DNA from: an uncultured Acetatifactor sp.
Lineage (GTDB): Bacteria > Bacillota > Clostridia > Lachnospirales > Lachnospiraceae
NCBI GenBank assembly: GCA_934402315.1
Contig: CAKRTS010000015.1
Span: 30,638-94,637 of the forward strand
Reading direction: 5' to 3'
DNA length: 64,000 bases
The position numbers and the translations under genes are program-made. Of the stretch, positions 44,296 through 52,683 are shown piece after piece. The notes under the pieces are model-generated. The model was given only the letters and a program-made list of their open reading frames with translations, was not told the origin of the DNA and did no database searches. Each line of letters begins with the position of its first letter. Position 1 is the stretch's first letter.

Positions 44296-45720
44296 TTACC
44301 AGTCAATATCCTCGAACTGCCAGTAAATGTCCCGGTAGGTCTGTTCCATATCTTCTATCTTATACTTTGCCATGACGCGGCGGTAGCCAGCCTCGCCCAT
44401 CTGCTCGCGCCTCATGGGATGCTTTGCGAGATTCACCATCGCGTCCGCGATCTCCTCCACATTCATGATGTGCGTCAGGATGCCCGCCTCGCCGAAATCA
44501 TCCGACTCACCGTAGATCAGCCCACGGCAGTTTCCCACATCCGTTGCAATCGCCGGAATGTGAGCCGCATACCCTTCCAGGATCGTCAACGGCTGCCCCT
44601 CACTGATGCTGGTCAGTATCGTCATGTCGATCCCGCCGAGATAGTCCGTTACATTAATACGCCCCGTAAACTCAATGTCCGTCAGATGCATCAGCTCGAT
44701 CATCTCAAAGCACTCTCTCGCGTACTCCTCGTCCTCATCCGTGGGTCCCATGATCCAGAGCTTAAGGTTCGGCACCTGCCTCTTCGCATAGTCAAACGCC
44801 CGGATCAGTGTCTTGATGTCCTTGATGGGCGTGACACGCGCGACCGCGCCCACATGAATCATATCGGGCGGCATATTTTCCGGTCGGGAAAGCCCCCGGA
44901 ACCGTCCCGTGTTCACCCCGTTCGGCGTAATCCGCAGCTTCTCCTCCGGACAGCCCAGCTCTATCTGCAATTCCCGCGCATGCGCATAGAGGCTTGTCAC
45001 GATGTCAGCCTCATTATATGCCAGCTGGGACATCTTGCGGAACTGGTCAATCCAGATATTTTTATAGATGCCTTCCACCCATGACGCGCGGATCAGCTCC
45101 TCCTCGCGCTCTCTGGTATAGATACCGTGCTCGGAGATCAGCAGATCGCACCCGAACCGCCGCTTCGCCATGCAGCCCAGAATCCCCGCGTATCCCGTTG
45201 CCACACAGTGATAGACATCCGCCTCGGGCAGCTTCGTCCGCAGCGTCAGAAACAGCGGCAGGTACATGGAGCGCATCGTCCAGAGGAAATCCGAGAACAC
45301 GATTTCCGAGTAATGCAGCCGGTAGCATTCCTGCACCGCGTGCAGAAAGTCCGCACCCATCAGCAGATCATTCAGCAGGAACTCCTTCTCTGCAAACATG
45401 GCAAAGAGTGTGTCCCAGTCAACCTGCTGGTTTACCAGAAGGCTTCTCAGCGCATCGTATTCCGCCCTGCCCAGCTTCAGGCGCTTTCTCCGCTGCGTCC
45501 GCCTGCCCTTCCAGTCATAGTCCTGTAAATAAAGCTCCCGCACCTCGACAACATTCTCCGGCAGCTCATAGACGAACTTCCCGCGCATGGAACGGTTGGC
45601 TACGATCGCCAGAACGATAAACTGATAATCCGGAAAGGTCTTTATCATGCTGTGTATCCAGCTCGATACCCCTCCGACAACATACGGATAGCAGCCCTCC
45701 GCCACAATACAGATCTTCAT
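44296..45720 (-). CDS. pelF: Pel-type glycosyltransferase PelF
   Basis: A 474-residue GT4 enzyme. CIVAEGCYPYVVGGVSSWIH is the PelF N-terminus; LLISEHGIYTREREEELIRA, NGVNTGRF, GAVARVTPIKDIKTLIRAF and the EX7E motif SEGQPLTILE follow. PelF is the soluble synthase that polymerises N-acetylated hexosamine from UDP-sugars for Pel export. It sits between the PelA-like gene and pelG. This is the most secure member of the Pel set. Confidence 0.93.
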   Translation of the reverse strand: MKICIVAEGCYPYVVGGVSSWIHSMIKTFPDYQFIVLAIVANRSMRGKFVYELPENVVEVRELYLQDYDWKGRRTQRRKRLKLGRAEYDALRSLLVNQQVDWDTLFAMFAEKEFLLNDLLMGADFLHAVQECYRLHYSEIVFSDFLWTMRSMYLPLFLTLRTKLPEADVYHCVATGYAGILGCMAKRRFGCDLLISEHGIYTREREEELIRASWVEGIYKNIWIDQFRKMSQLAYNEADIVTSLYAHARELQIELGCPEEKLRITPNGVNTGRFRGLSRPENMPPDMIHVGAVARVTPIKDIKTLIRAFDYAKRQVPNLKLWIMGPTDEDEEYARECFEMIELMHLTDIEFTGRINVTDYLGGIDMTILTSISEGQPLTILEGYAAHIPAIATDVGNCRGLIYGESDDFGEAGILTHIMNVEEIADAMVNLAKHPMRREQMGEAGYRRVMAKYKIEDMEQTYRDIYWQFEDIDW

Positions 45721-45726
45721 GCCTCA

Positions 45727-47571
45727 TCACCACTTTTCTTCTTTTTCTACCTGAATGGATACTTCCGGCTCTGCGGCGTGGATCAGATAGACATCCGTCT
45801 CCACTCCGGTCACGCTGCCACCCTCTATGTGCTTCACCTTTTCGCCGCTCAGCCGCAGCAGGAAATAGGCTTCACTGTCAAAATGCTCTATCGTCAGCTG
45901 AATCGTATCACCGTTTCTCTCCGAAGTATAGTCCAATGTCAGGAAACGCCTGATCCTGTCGTCACTCCGGGCAAGTGCCGTCTCCTCAAATGCATCATAA
46001 GGCTTCCAGTAGGTCACAAGATTCGCCGCAATCCTTTTCGACAGCGTATGCCACGAATCCTCCTCGCTCTCCGGGTAGGTCACACGCTCCAGATCCAGCA
46101 CGATTGTGGAATAGCCCAGCGCCGTCTCTATACATCTGAGTCTGAAATCATCCATAAAGCTATGCGTCACGCCGTTTCCGGTGGAATACTGTGCGGTCAG
46201 GTTCTCCCCGATGTAGCCCACGACCGGAGCTTCCCCGCTCTGATCCTGCACCGCCGCTGTCCGAACGGAAGCCGGCAATGCCTCTACATCCTCCTCCGTC
46301 AGCTGTGTGGTATCTTTTAACACCATCGAAAGAAAGCTGTAGTCCGGCGCATATTCCTCCCAGAAGCCGGCATCCTCCCGCAGCTTATCCGCGATGGACG
46401 GAGCTGACCCGGACGCCGCCGAGAGCCCTGCCTCGATGTCCTCCTCGTGAAACAGCTTTAAATAGAAAGAAACCTGTTCTCCGGAAAGCTCCCCCTCTTC
46501 CTCATACCGGAATCGCGGTGTCATCATACAGGTCATCTTTGACCTTGTGCGGTTCGCCGTCGAGATGAGGGACGGCCACACGATGTCCTGATAGACTGCC
46601 GAGGGCGACTGGCTGTAGTACCGGCTCATCTCCTCCCGGTTCTCCTCCGAGAAGACCGGATAGCCCGCAATCACCAGATTCTGCGCATTGACAACCGGGT
46701 ACAGCTCATACGCCGAGCACTCCGCCAGAAATGCCGACAGAATACCGATTCCCGCCTGTTCGGTCAGGAAATCGCCGTTGACGCAGAAGACTCTCGACTC
46801 CGAAAAGCTCTTCCGCCAGAGAACCGCCGGAAGCACACTGTTCTTCGTAGATTCCTCATCCGTTCCGACCAGGAAAAATTTCTGGGCGATGCCGTCGTCA
46901 ACCGCCTCCTGATAAGCCGCATCCGTCAGCGTGCCGACCATATAGGTCTTCGTCCCCTTTCCCGTCACATACCACGGAAGTCCGACCGCCATGTCCTGCC
47001 GCTCCGAATCTCCCTCCGTCTGCACCTCATACAGTGCCTCTCCGCCCAGAAGGAAGCCCGGGAACAGATGCATTCCTGCCAGAACGACCTCCGGTCTATA
47101 CGCCTGATAGATGCCCAACAGCTCCTGTAACCCAGTGCTGTCCGCTATGAAGTCATAGGCGGGAAGACGGGCGAAGATCAGGTTCGTCCCCTGCTCCGCG
47201 AGCATCCGCAGCGTCTCGACCTCGCTCTCCTCCGTCACACAGACGCCGTCTATCACCACGGTCTTCCCCTGCACCGGCAATCCGTCCAGCTCCCCGATTC
47301 CCGCCACGCAGCGCAGGTTCCTCTTGCTGTAGGTGCAGAAGGCTTCCACGACTCCGGTCACACGCGCGTCGCCGCCGACACAGAACAGCTCCGCCCCGTC
47401 CTCCTGCGGCACAAAGCAGTCCGCGGATGTCAGCGTCGTGCCTGTCGTTCCGGCATACGCATTGCTCTCATATTCATTTAACTGCTCCTTCATGATGCCT
47501 GAAAACTGGAACATAAAGAACAGGATCAGGAACATCATTGTTATCGCTATATAATTTCTGCGGGATACCAT
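45727..47571 (-). CDS. PelA-like extracytoplasmic protein (DUF2194/deacetylase-like)
   Basis: A 614-residue protein with an N-terminal membrane anchor (about 7-25) and a large outside part. Blocks such as GLPWYVTGKG, VNGDFLTEQAGIGILSAFLAEC, YELYPVVNAQNLVIAGYP and MTPRFRYEEEGELSGEQVSFYLKLF resemble the DUF2194/PelA-associated proteins of Gram-positive pel clusters, whose C-terminal domain is a deacetylase in some members. I do not see an unambiguous TFDD or HxxxH metal site, so it may be inactive or diverged. Position between pelE and pelF supports the assignment. The ATG at 47571 follows GGAAG; a GTG 18 bases earlier is the alternative. Confidence 0.68.
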   Translation of the reverse strand: MVSRRNYIAITMMFLILFFMFQFSGIMKEQLNEYESNAYAGTTGTTLTSADCFVPQEDGAELFCVGGDARVTGVVEAFCTYSKRNLRCVAGIGELDGLPVQGKTVVIDGVCVTEESEVETLRMLAEQGTNLIFARLPAYDFIADSTGLQELLGIYQAYRPEVVLAGMHLFPGFLLGGEALYEVQTEGDSERQDMAVGLPWYVTGKGTKTYMVGTLTDAAYQEAVDDGIAQKFFLVGTDEESTKNSVLPAVLWRKSFSESRVFCVNGDFLTEQAGIGILSAFLAECSAYELYPVVNAQNLVIAGYPVFSEENREEMSRYYSQSPSAVYQDIVWPSLISTANRTRSKMTCMMTPRFRYEEEGELSGEQVSFYLKLFHEEDIEAGLSAASGSAPSIADKLREDAGFWEEYAPDYSFLSMVLKDTTQLTEEDVEALPASVRTAAVQDQSGEAPVVGYIGENLTAQYSTGNGVTHSFMDDFRLRCIETALGYSTIVLDLERVTYPESEEDSWHTLSKRIAANLVTYWKPYDAFEETALARSDDRIRRFLTLDYTSERNGDTIQLTIEHFDSEAYFLLRLSGEKVKHIEGGSVTGVETDVYLIHAAEPEVSIQVEKEEKW

Positions 47572-47595
47572 AAGCTTCCTTTCTGTCACCGCCGG

Positions 47596-48513
47596 TTACT
47601 GGAAGGTCCGGATCAGCTCCAGTGTCTCTCTGTCGATCACAATATCCGAACTCTTTAATTCCCCCAGCTTCGCAAAGAACTCTTCCTTCTTGCCCTGTGT
47701 AAAATACAGCTTCAGATAGCAGGTGTAGGTCGACAGCTCCCTCGGGTAAAGCTCCCTGCTCTCGTCGCACCAGTGCTTCATCCTCGTGTATTCCTTAAGA
47801 TCCAGCAGCAGTCCGCAGAGCCACTCGATATACTGCGGTGTCAGCTCCTCGGCATTCCTGTCACAGAGCAGGTCGCAGGCATCCTCAAACATATCGACGA
47901 AGTTTTTCTGCTCCGCCCTGTGGAAGACCTTCTGCGCCAGAATGCCATGCATATAATTAATCAGCTCCACCGCCGCCGGAACGGCATTCACCGCATCCTC
48001 CAGCATCCGGTTATACAGCTTCTGGGAATGCTCCCGGAAATCGTTCAGCGCATCTCTCAGCACCGTCGCTGCATAGTGCGCGGTCTCGGAATCCTCGCTG
48101 TTCAGCGCAAGCGCGATCGACGCAAGGGAATCCTGTACATCCCCCCTCACGACATTCATAATCAGGGTCCGCAGGCTGTCCTTGTCAGAGACGGCAAGCG
48201 CCTCCTCGATCGGCACGACATTTCCCTCACTCTCCGTATCGCCGCGCCGGTTCGTGCGGACACGCTCCTTGCTGAAAATGACGTCATCCAGATCAACCGA
48301 CGTGCGGAACAGCAGATGATACATACCCTCGCTCATCAGCAGAAACATCGGCCCGACGACCGGTGTGAGCAGCATGATGGCTGACCAGATCCTGCCCTTG
48401 ACCTTCTGTCCTTCCTGCTCCTTCACCTGCGTTTCATTCCTGACCTCGTAACCGATGACAAACAGGGTATTCAGGACGAGGATTACCAAAAAGCTCCATT
48501 CCAGCGCACTCAT
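47596..48513 (-). CDS. PelE-like membrane/TPR protein
   Basis: A 305-residue protein with two hydrophobic segments at the N-terminus (about 6-22 and 42-66) and a helical cytoplasmic remainder with repeat-like pairs (SLASIALALNSEDSETAHYAATVL, KLYNRMLEDAVNAVPAAVELINYM, SRELYPRELSTYTCYLKLYFTQGKKEEFF). This is the PelE plan, a TPR protein that bridges PelD and PelF. Sequence of PelE is poorly conserved, so the assignment relies on topology and on the location between pelD and the PelA-like gene. Confidence 0.75.
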   Translation of the reverse strand: MSALEWSFLVILVLNTLFVIGYEVRNETQVKEQEGQKVKGRIWSAIMLLTPVVGPMFLLMSEGMYHLLFRTSVDLDDVIFSKERVRTNRRGDTESEGNVVPIEEALAVSDKDSLRTLIMNVVRGDVQDSLASIALALNSEDSETAHYAATVLRDALNDFREHSQKLYNRMLEDAVNAVPAAVELINYMHGILAQKVFHRAEQKNFVDMFEDACDLLCDRNAEELTPQYIEWLCGLLLDLKEYTRMKHWCDESRELYPRELSTYTCYLKLYFTQGKKEEFFAKLGELKSSDIVIDRETLELIRTFQ

Positions 48514-50684
48514 AGGCTGACCTCCTCCGTGATCCGGCAGTTGAAGCCGCTGTCACGGAAACGCTGCAGCACGACAGCCGCATCCTTCGGGCGGGTATTT
48601 GCAAGCAGGGCGTAAACCATTCCGTCCTGCAGCTCTCCGAGGAAATCGCTCTGACGCATCTGCGCCCCGAGACGTTTTCCCGCCTCCTCCAGACTTACCT
48701 CTCCCAGCTCGACTTCGATCAGGGTACACTCGGTCAGCTGCTTTTCGCTGGCATTCAGATATGCCGTGACAAGGGAACCGAACGCCTCCTTCTCCAGAAT
48801 GTTTGTGCCCGGAATATATCTCTGGTATTGCAGCGCCGACATATAGCGGTTCGCGCGCAGCACGGCGTTCTGGATCAGATTTCCGATGACGGACAGCATA
48901 TTTGCCTGACCAAGAGTCATGCGCTCCCACGGGATGCCCCAGACCATCAGGATCAGCTGCATCTCATCCTCGGAATAGATGGCGTCCGCCATGAGCGGGT
49001 AGCGCTCGTCCATGCTCTTATTTATGTAGACCTTGTGCTCCGAAAGCGGTTCATAGAGCTCCTTCATCTCCCGGTAATTGATGGAATTGCCGAGCTCTCT
49101 CGCCTTGCCGGAGGTCGCGGAAAACAGTCTTGCATAGGAGCGGTTCGCCACCGTATAAATCGCCACGTCCTTGCTGCCCATCAGCTTTGCAAGCACTTCC
49201 GCCGCGTAGAACAGCACCTCGCTGGCTTCATATTTGTCAAGACTTGTCGTAATCTCATAGAGTCTTCCGAAGCTGTCATTCTGGTTGATGATCTGGCTGG
49301 AAAGAATCTCTTTTACCTTGACGTTGCTGGTATTGATGTCTGAAATATCCTCGATCTGCTTTGAGAGATAGCCTGCCTCGTTCTTTTTCTCCTCCTCGAC
49401 GACCTTCAGCCGGTCGCGCAGATAGCCGACCACCAGCCCCAGAATCAGCAGCTGGGCGATCCATATGTAGGTGTTAAAGTCCAATATGACCTCAAAGCCG
49501 CTGCGGTGGTACATCTGGCGGAAGCAATAGCCCGCAACAGCGAGCAGACAGGAAAAGGTCGCCTGCTGCTGCCCGTAGATGATGGCAAACAAAAGCACGT
49601 ATAATAGATAGAAATCGATATTCTGAAAATATTCCCTGCCGACCGCGCGGTTGTTCAGCATGAAAAAAGGGATAAAACAGATCAGGTTTTCGGCAAAGGG
49701 CAGCAGTGCGGACACCATGTCCTTCGTCCGCGTTCCGAGCAGCCTTAAGAAGCTCTTCTTCCTTGCGTCCGTGCGCACAAAATCGGAGGCATGCCTGCTG
49801 ATGTAAGCCGCCGCCTCACCGATGCCCACCTCGGGCTTCTGGTAGATGCGGATGCCGAATTCCTCTTCAAACAGGGTATTTGACAGCACCGGCTCCAGCC
49901 TCTGCCGCTGCGGTGCATCGACCAGCTTTACATCCTTGAGCGCTCCGGCGATATACTCCGCGATCGTCCGCTGCGGAAGCGTCTCCCCTGAGGAAATCTG
50001 GTACAGCCCCTGTCTTGTCTCCTTCGCCGCAATGACGTAATAGACGAATTCAACCGCATCCTTATAATGCAGGAGCGCCATCCGCTGCGCCTCATCCACC
50101 TGGATCTCGCCGGTCTCCAGCCCCTCGATAATCATGCGGGCACATGCATTCTTCGTCTCTCCCGCCTCCTTCGGCGTGCCGTAGAGATGATCCAGCCGCA
50201 GCACGACCGTATCCTTCCCCATGCGCCGGTAGCTGCAGCAGATGTCCTCACCGGCAGCGACCGCCTGTGCCCTGTCGGTATGTACCATGCACGGCGTGTC
50301 ACAGGAAATCTCCTCCGCATATTCCCCCTGATAGACCTCCTCCGAGGAAAGGTAAATAAACCTGCCCTTTCCGAGCGCAATGTGCGCCGTGAGCAGATTG
50401 AACAGACCTGCCGTGTAGGTGACGGGGCGGCTCTGTCTCTTGTCCCAATGATAATTCGTGTCGAATGCCCCCATAAACACTGTCACGTCGGGCTGGATGC
50501 TGTCAACCACCTCGCGGATGCAGCTGTCATCATAGGCAAAATGATAGGTCTCAAACACCTTCCCCACCGATTTTGCGGTCTTCGGCTCCTCCGTCAGCCG
50601 GAACACGCGATGCCCCTCTTTTCTTAATTTGTCGATCAAAAACTTCGTAAAACGGCTGCTGCCGCCAACCAGTAAAATATTCAT
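48510..50684 (-). CDS. pelD: PelD-like c-di-GMP receptor with N-terminal SDR-like domain
   Basis: A 724-residue protein. Residues 1-300 form an NAD-epimerase/SDR-like domain (ILLVGGSSRFTKFLI, YLSSEEVYQGE, LRLDHLYGTPKE) in which the usual YxxxK appears altered (HTDRA), so it may be non-catalytic. About 325-435 are membrane helices, a short coiled-coil follows, and 455-620 look like a GAF domain. The C-terminus is a degenerate GGDEF-like domain with RQSD (677-680), matching the RxxD I-site through which PelD binds c-di-GMP. P. aeruginosa PelD lacks the SDR part. It regulates Pel synthesis at the membrane. The gene overlaps pelE by four bases. Confidence 0.85.
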   Translation of the reverse strand: MNILLVGGSSRFTKFLIDKLRKEGHRVFRLTEEPKTAKSVGKVFETYHFAYDDSCIREVVDSIQPDVTVFMGAFDTNYHWDKRQSRPVTYTAGLFNLLTAHIALGKGRFIYLSSEEVYQGEYAEEISCDTPCMVHTDRAQAVAAGEDICCSYRRMGKDTVVLRLDHLYGTPKEAGETKNACARMIIEGLETGEIQVDEAQRMALLHYKDAVEFVYYVIAAKETRQGLYQISSGETLPQRTIAEYIAGALKDVKLVDAPQRQRLEPVLSNTLFEEEFGIRIYQKPEVGIGEAAAYISRHASDFVRTDARKKSFLRLLGTRTKDMVSALLPFAENLICFIPFFMLNNRAVGREYFQNIDFYLLYVLLFAIIYGQQQATFSCLLAVAGYCFRQMYHRSGFEVILDFNTYIWIAQLLILGLVVGYLRDRLKVVEEEKKNEAGYLSKQIEDISDINTSNVKVKEILSSQIINQNDSFGRLYEITTSLDKYEASEVLFYAAEVLAKLMGSKDVAIYTVANRSYARLFSATSGKARELGNSINYREMKELYEPLSEHKVYINKSMDERYPLMADAIYSEDEMQLILMVWGIPWERMTLGQANMLSVIGNLIQNAVLRANRYMSALQYQRYIPGTNILEKEAFGSLVTAYLNASEKQLTECTLIEVELGEVSLEEAGKRLGAQMRQSDFLGELQDGMVYALLANTRPKDAAVVLQRFRDSGFNCRITEEVSL

Positions 50685-50687
50685 ACG

Positions 50688-50954
50688 TTATTCAATCCCC
50701 TGCACTTTTAATTGACCGATGAAATCCTTCACATCCGCCTCAGCCTCTGCCAGTTCAATTCCGTAAGTCTGCTGAAGCGTTCCGGCAATTTCCCCTATCG
50801 CCTTTCCTTCCGAATACTCCTTCCAGATCAGCGCCCCGCACTGATTCAGCATAAGCGGCTTCTCGAAGGGCAAGCCCCTCTGTTCCATGTTAATCAGCCA
50901 GTAATCCCCGGCTGCCTCACGGAGCTGATAACCTGTCTGCCTTTTCTGATCCAA
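50688..50954 (-). CDS. PqqD-like peptide-binding protein (88 aa)
   Basis: An 88-residue PqqD-fold protein: DYWLINMEQRGLPFEKPLMLNQCGALIWKEYSEGKAIGEIAGTL is the family core, and the following helix (EAEADVKDFIGQLKVQGI) closes the winged-helix. PqqD-like domains bind leader peptides of modified peptides. A TTG start at 50954 is chosen because AAGGAG lies six bases before it and the length then matches the family; the frame is open to 51008. It is the first gene of the exopolysaccharide operon, three bases before pelD. Its peptide partner is probably the protein at 31 kb, 20 kb away; that is inference. Confidence 0.82.
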   Translation of the reverse strand: MDQKRQTGYQLREAAGDYWLINMEQRGLPFEKPLMLNQCGALIWKEYSEGKAIGEIAGTLQQTYGIELAEAEADVKDFIGQLKVQGIE

Positions 50955-51027
50955 ACTTTTCTCCTTCTCAAATAGCTTATTCGACAATATCAAATGTATT
51001 ACGCACAAAATTTAAGATAATAAAAAT

Positions 51028-51056
51028 AGTATATCATATTTTCCTCTTTCGGACAA
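51028..51056 (-). promoter_or_regulatory. Promoter of the PqqD-pel exopolysaccharide operon
   Basis: Minus-strand TTGTCC (51056-51051), 17-base spacer, TATACT (51033-51028) with an extended TG. It drives about 19.5 kb of tightly packed genes down to 31.46 kb. Confidence 0.65.
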
Positions 51057-51074
51057 CTCTGCGGACGCAATTTC

Positions 51075-51111
51075 CAAAAAAGCCCTACAAGTCATTCCGG
51101 CTTGCAAGGCT
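51075..51111 (-). terminator. Terminator of the suf operon
   Basis: An 11-pair stem (51101-51111 with 51081-51091, two G-U pairs, nine-base loop) followed by TTTTTT on the minus strand. It overlaps the last codons of the TtcA-like gene. Confidence 0.75.
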
Positions 51112-52258
51112 CATTTGTAATGTCATATTCATCCAGGAAATGATGCCGCACACCCTTTTGCTTATAGGCGACGACCGTGTCCAGATTCACGTTTTCCACG
51201 CTCTTAAAAATATTGCTCTCGACAAAGGGATTCTTTTTCTTCATCTCCCGGATCAGTTCCTTGATCTCGACCCGCTTGGAGCGGTTCTCCTCGTTGTTAC
51301 AAGTAGTACAGGTATCCGTAAATTTGCAGGCGCACTGGATAAAGTGCAGATGATTGTAATCCCGCCATGCCTTGATGTCATCCTCCCTCACAAGATAGAG
51401 CGGTCTTATCAGCTCCATCCCCTCGAAGTTCGTGCTGTGCAGCTTCGGCATCATGGTCTGTACCTGTGCCCCGTACAGCATTCCCATCAGGATTGTCTCG
51501 ATGACGTCGTCGTAGTGGTGCCCGAGAGCAATCTTGTTGCAGCCCAGCTGCTTTGCAAAGCTGTAGAGGTAGCCGCGCCGCATTCTCGCACACAGATAGC
51601 AGGGCGACTTCTCGATCTCATACACGGATTCAAAAATATTGGATTCAAATACATGGATCGGAATCTTCAGCTTCCGGGCGTTCTCCTCGATCACCTGCCT
51701 GTTCTCGGGGCTGTAGCCGGGGTCCATGACGAGAAATTTCACCTCAAACGGGAACTTATTGTGGAGCTTCAGCTCCTGAAAGAGCTTTGCCATGAGCATC
51801 GAATCCTTGCCGCCCGAGATGCAGACCGCGATGCAGTCACCCTCCTTCACCAGCTCATAGCGGTTGATCGCCTTGGTAAAACTGCACCAGATGCTCTTCC
51901 GGAATTTCTTCCGCAGACTCAGTTCCACATCATGACAGACATCGTCCGCCTCCTGACGCTTCATCTCCCGCATCAGCCATTCCATGTAGCCGCCCCGCAG
52001 GCTGTACGCCTCATAGCCTGCCCGCTCCAGCTCCGCTGCGGCATCCAGACTGATCCGCCCCCTCGCACAGCAGAGCACGAGCTTTTTCTCTCTTCCGTCT
52101 GGCAGCCGCTCCGCCAGCGTCTCCTCCGTCAGCTCCCTCTCCGGTATGGCGACCGCCCCCGGAATACTGCCGTACGCAAGTTCCTGCTCGTCCCGCATAT
52201 CAATCAGCACATAGCTCCCCGCGCCCCATTTTTCCAATTCATCCAATGTTACTTCCAT
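51092..52258 (-). CDS. Rhodanese domain fused to TtcA-like tRNA thiolase ATPase
   Basis: A 388-residue fusion. Residues 1-95 form a rhodanese domain (YVLIDMRDEQELAYGSIPGAVAIP) with active-site loop LCCARGRIS. Residues about 130-370 form a PP-loop ATPase of the TtcA group: CISGGKDSMLMAKLF, then PCYLCARMRRG (CxxC) and LGHHYDDVIET. A further cysteine-rich segment, CACKFTDTCTTC, follows. TtcA enzymes carry a 4Fe-4S cluster and thiolate tRNA cytidine 32. Here the sulfur-carrying rhodanese is part of the same chain and the gene overlaps sufU, so sulfur delivery from SufS is plausible. The ATG at 52258 follows GGGGG. Confidence 0.87.
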   Translation of the reverse strand: MEVTLDELEKWGAGSYVLIDMRDEQELAYGSIPGAVAIPERELTEETLAERLPDGREKKLVLCCARGRISLDAAAELERAGYEAYSLRGGYMEWLMREMKRQEADDVCHDVELSLRKKFRKSIWCSFTKAINRYELVKEGDCIAVCISGGKDSMLMAKLFQELKLHNKFPFEVKFLVMDPGYSPENRQVIEENARKLKIPIHVFESNIFESVYEIEKSPCYLCARMRRGYLYSFAKQLGCNKIALGHHYDDVIETILMGMLYGAQVQTMMPKLHSTNFEGMELIRPLYLVREDDIKAWRDYNHLHFIQCACKFTDTCTTCNNEENRSKRVEIKELIREMKKKNPFVESNIFKSVENVNLDTVVAYKQKGVRHHFLDEYDITNEPCKPE

Positions 52259-52683
52259 ATATCCCCCTGCAGCGCCTCCTTCAGCGTCCTCCACCCCAGC
52301 ACCGCGCACTTCACCCGCGCGGGCATGTGCGAAATATCCTGTAAAACGCCCGCCTCCTCAAGACTCTCGATCTCCTCCGGCGTCGCCGTCCCCTTAATCA
52401 TGCGGAAGAAACTCTCCCCCTTCTCCAACGCCTCCTTCACCGGCATACCGATAATCATTCCGAGCATAATGTCCGTCGATGCCTGTGAGATGGCGCAGCC
52501 GTCACCCGTGAACGCACCGTCTGTAATCACGCCGTCCTTCACCTTCAATTTCAGGAAAATATCATCACCGCAGCTGGGGTTCACACCCTCCAGCACAATA
52601 TCCGCATCCTCCAGCTCGTGCTTGAACTCCGGGTGGATATTGTGTTCCGTCAGAATTTCATTATAAAAGCGGTTATCTGCCAT
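52249..52683 (-). CDS. sufU: Fe-S assembly protein SufU
   Basis: A 144-residue SufU. The three metal/sulfur-binding cysteines are in NPSCGD (38), TGDGCAIS (63) and RVKCAVLGW (125), with an aspartate in the first motif. SufU is a zinc-dependent sulfurtransferase that accepts persulfide from SufS. It overlaps sufS by 11 bases and the TtcA-like gene by 10 bases. Confidence 0.95.
   Translation of the reverse strand: MADNRFYNEILTEHNIHPEFKHELEDADIVLEGVNPSCGDDIFLKLKVKDGVITDGAFTGDGCAISQASTDIMLGMIIGMPVKEALEKGESFFRMIKGTATPEEIESLEEAGVLQDISHMPARVKCAVLGWRTLKEALQGDIWK

Noticed and set aside
51140..52666. A 508-codon plus-strand open frame
   Set aside because: It is antisense to the TtcA fusion and sufU, which have clear catalytic motifs; its own composition is not protein-like.
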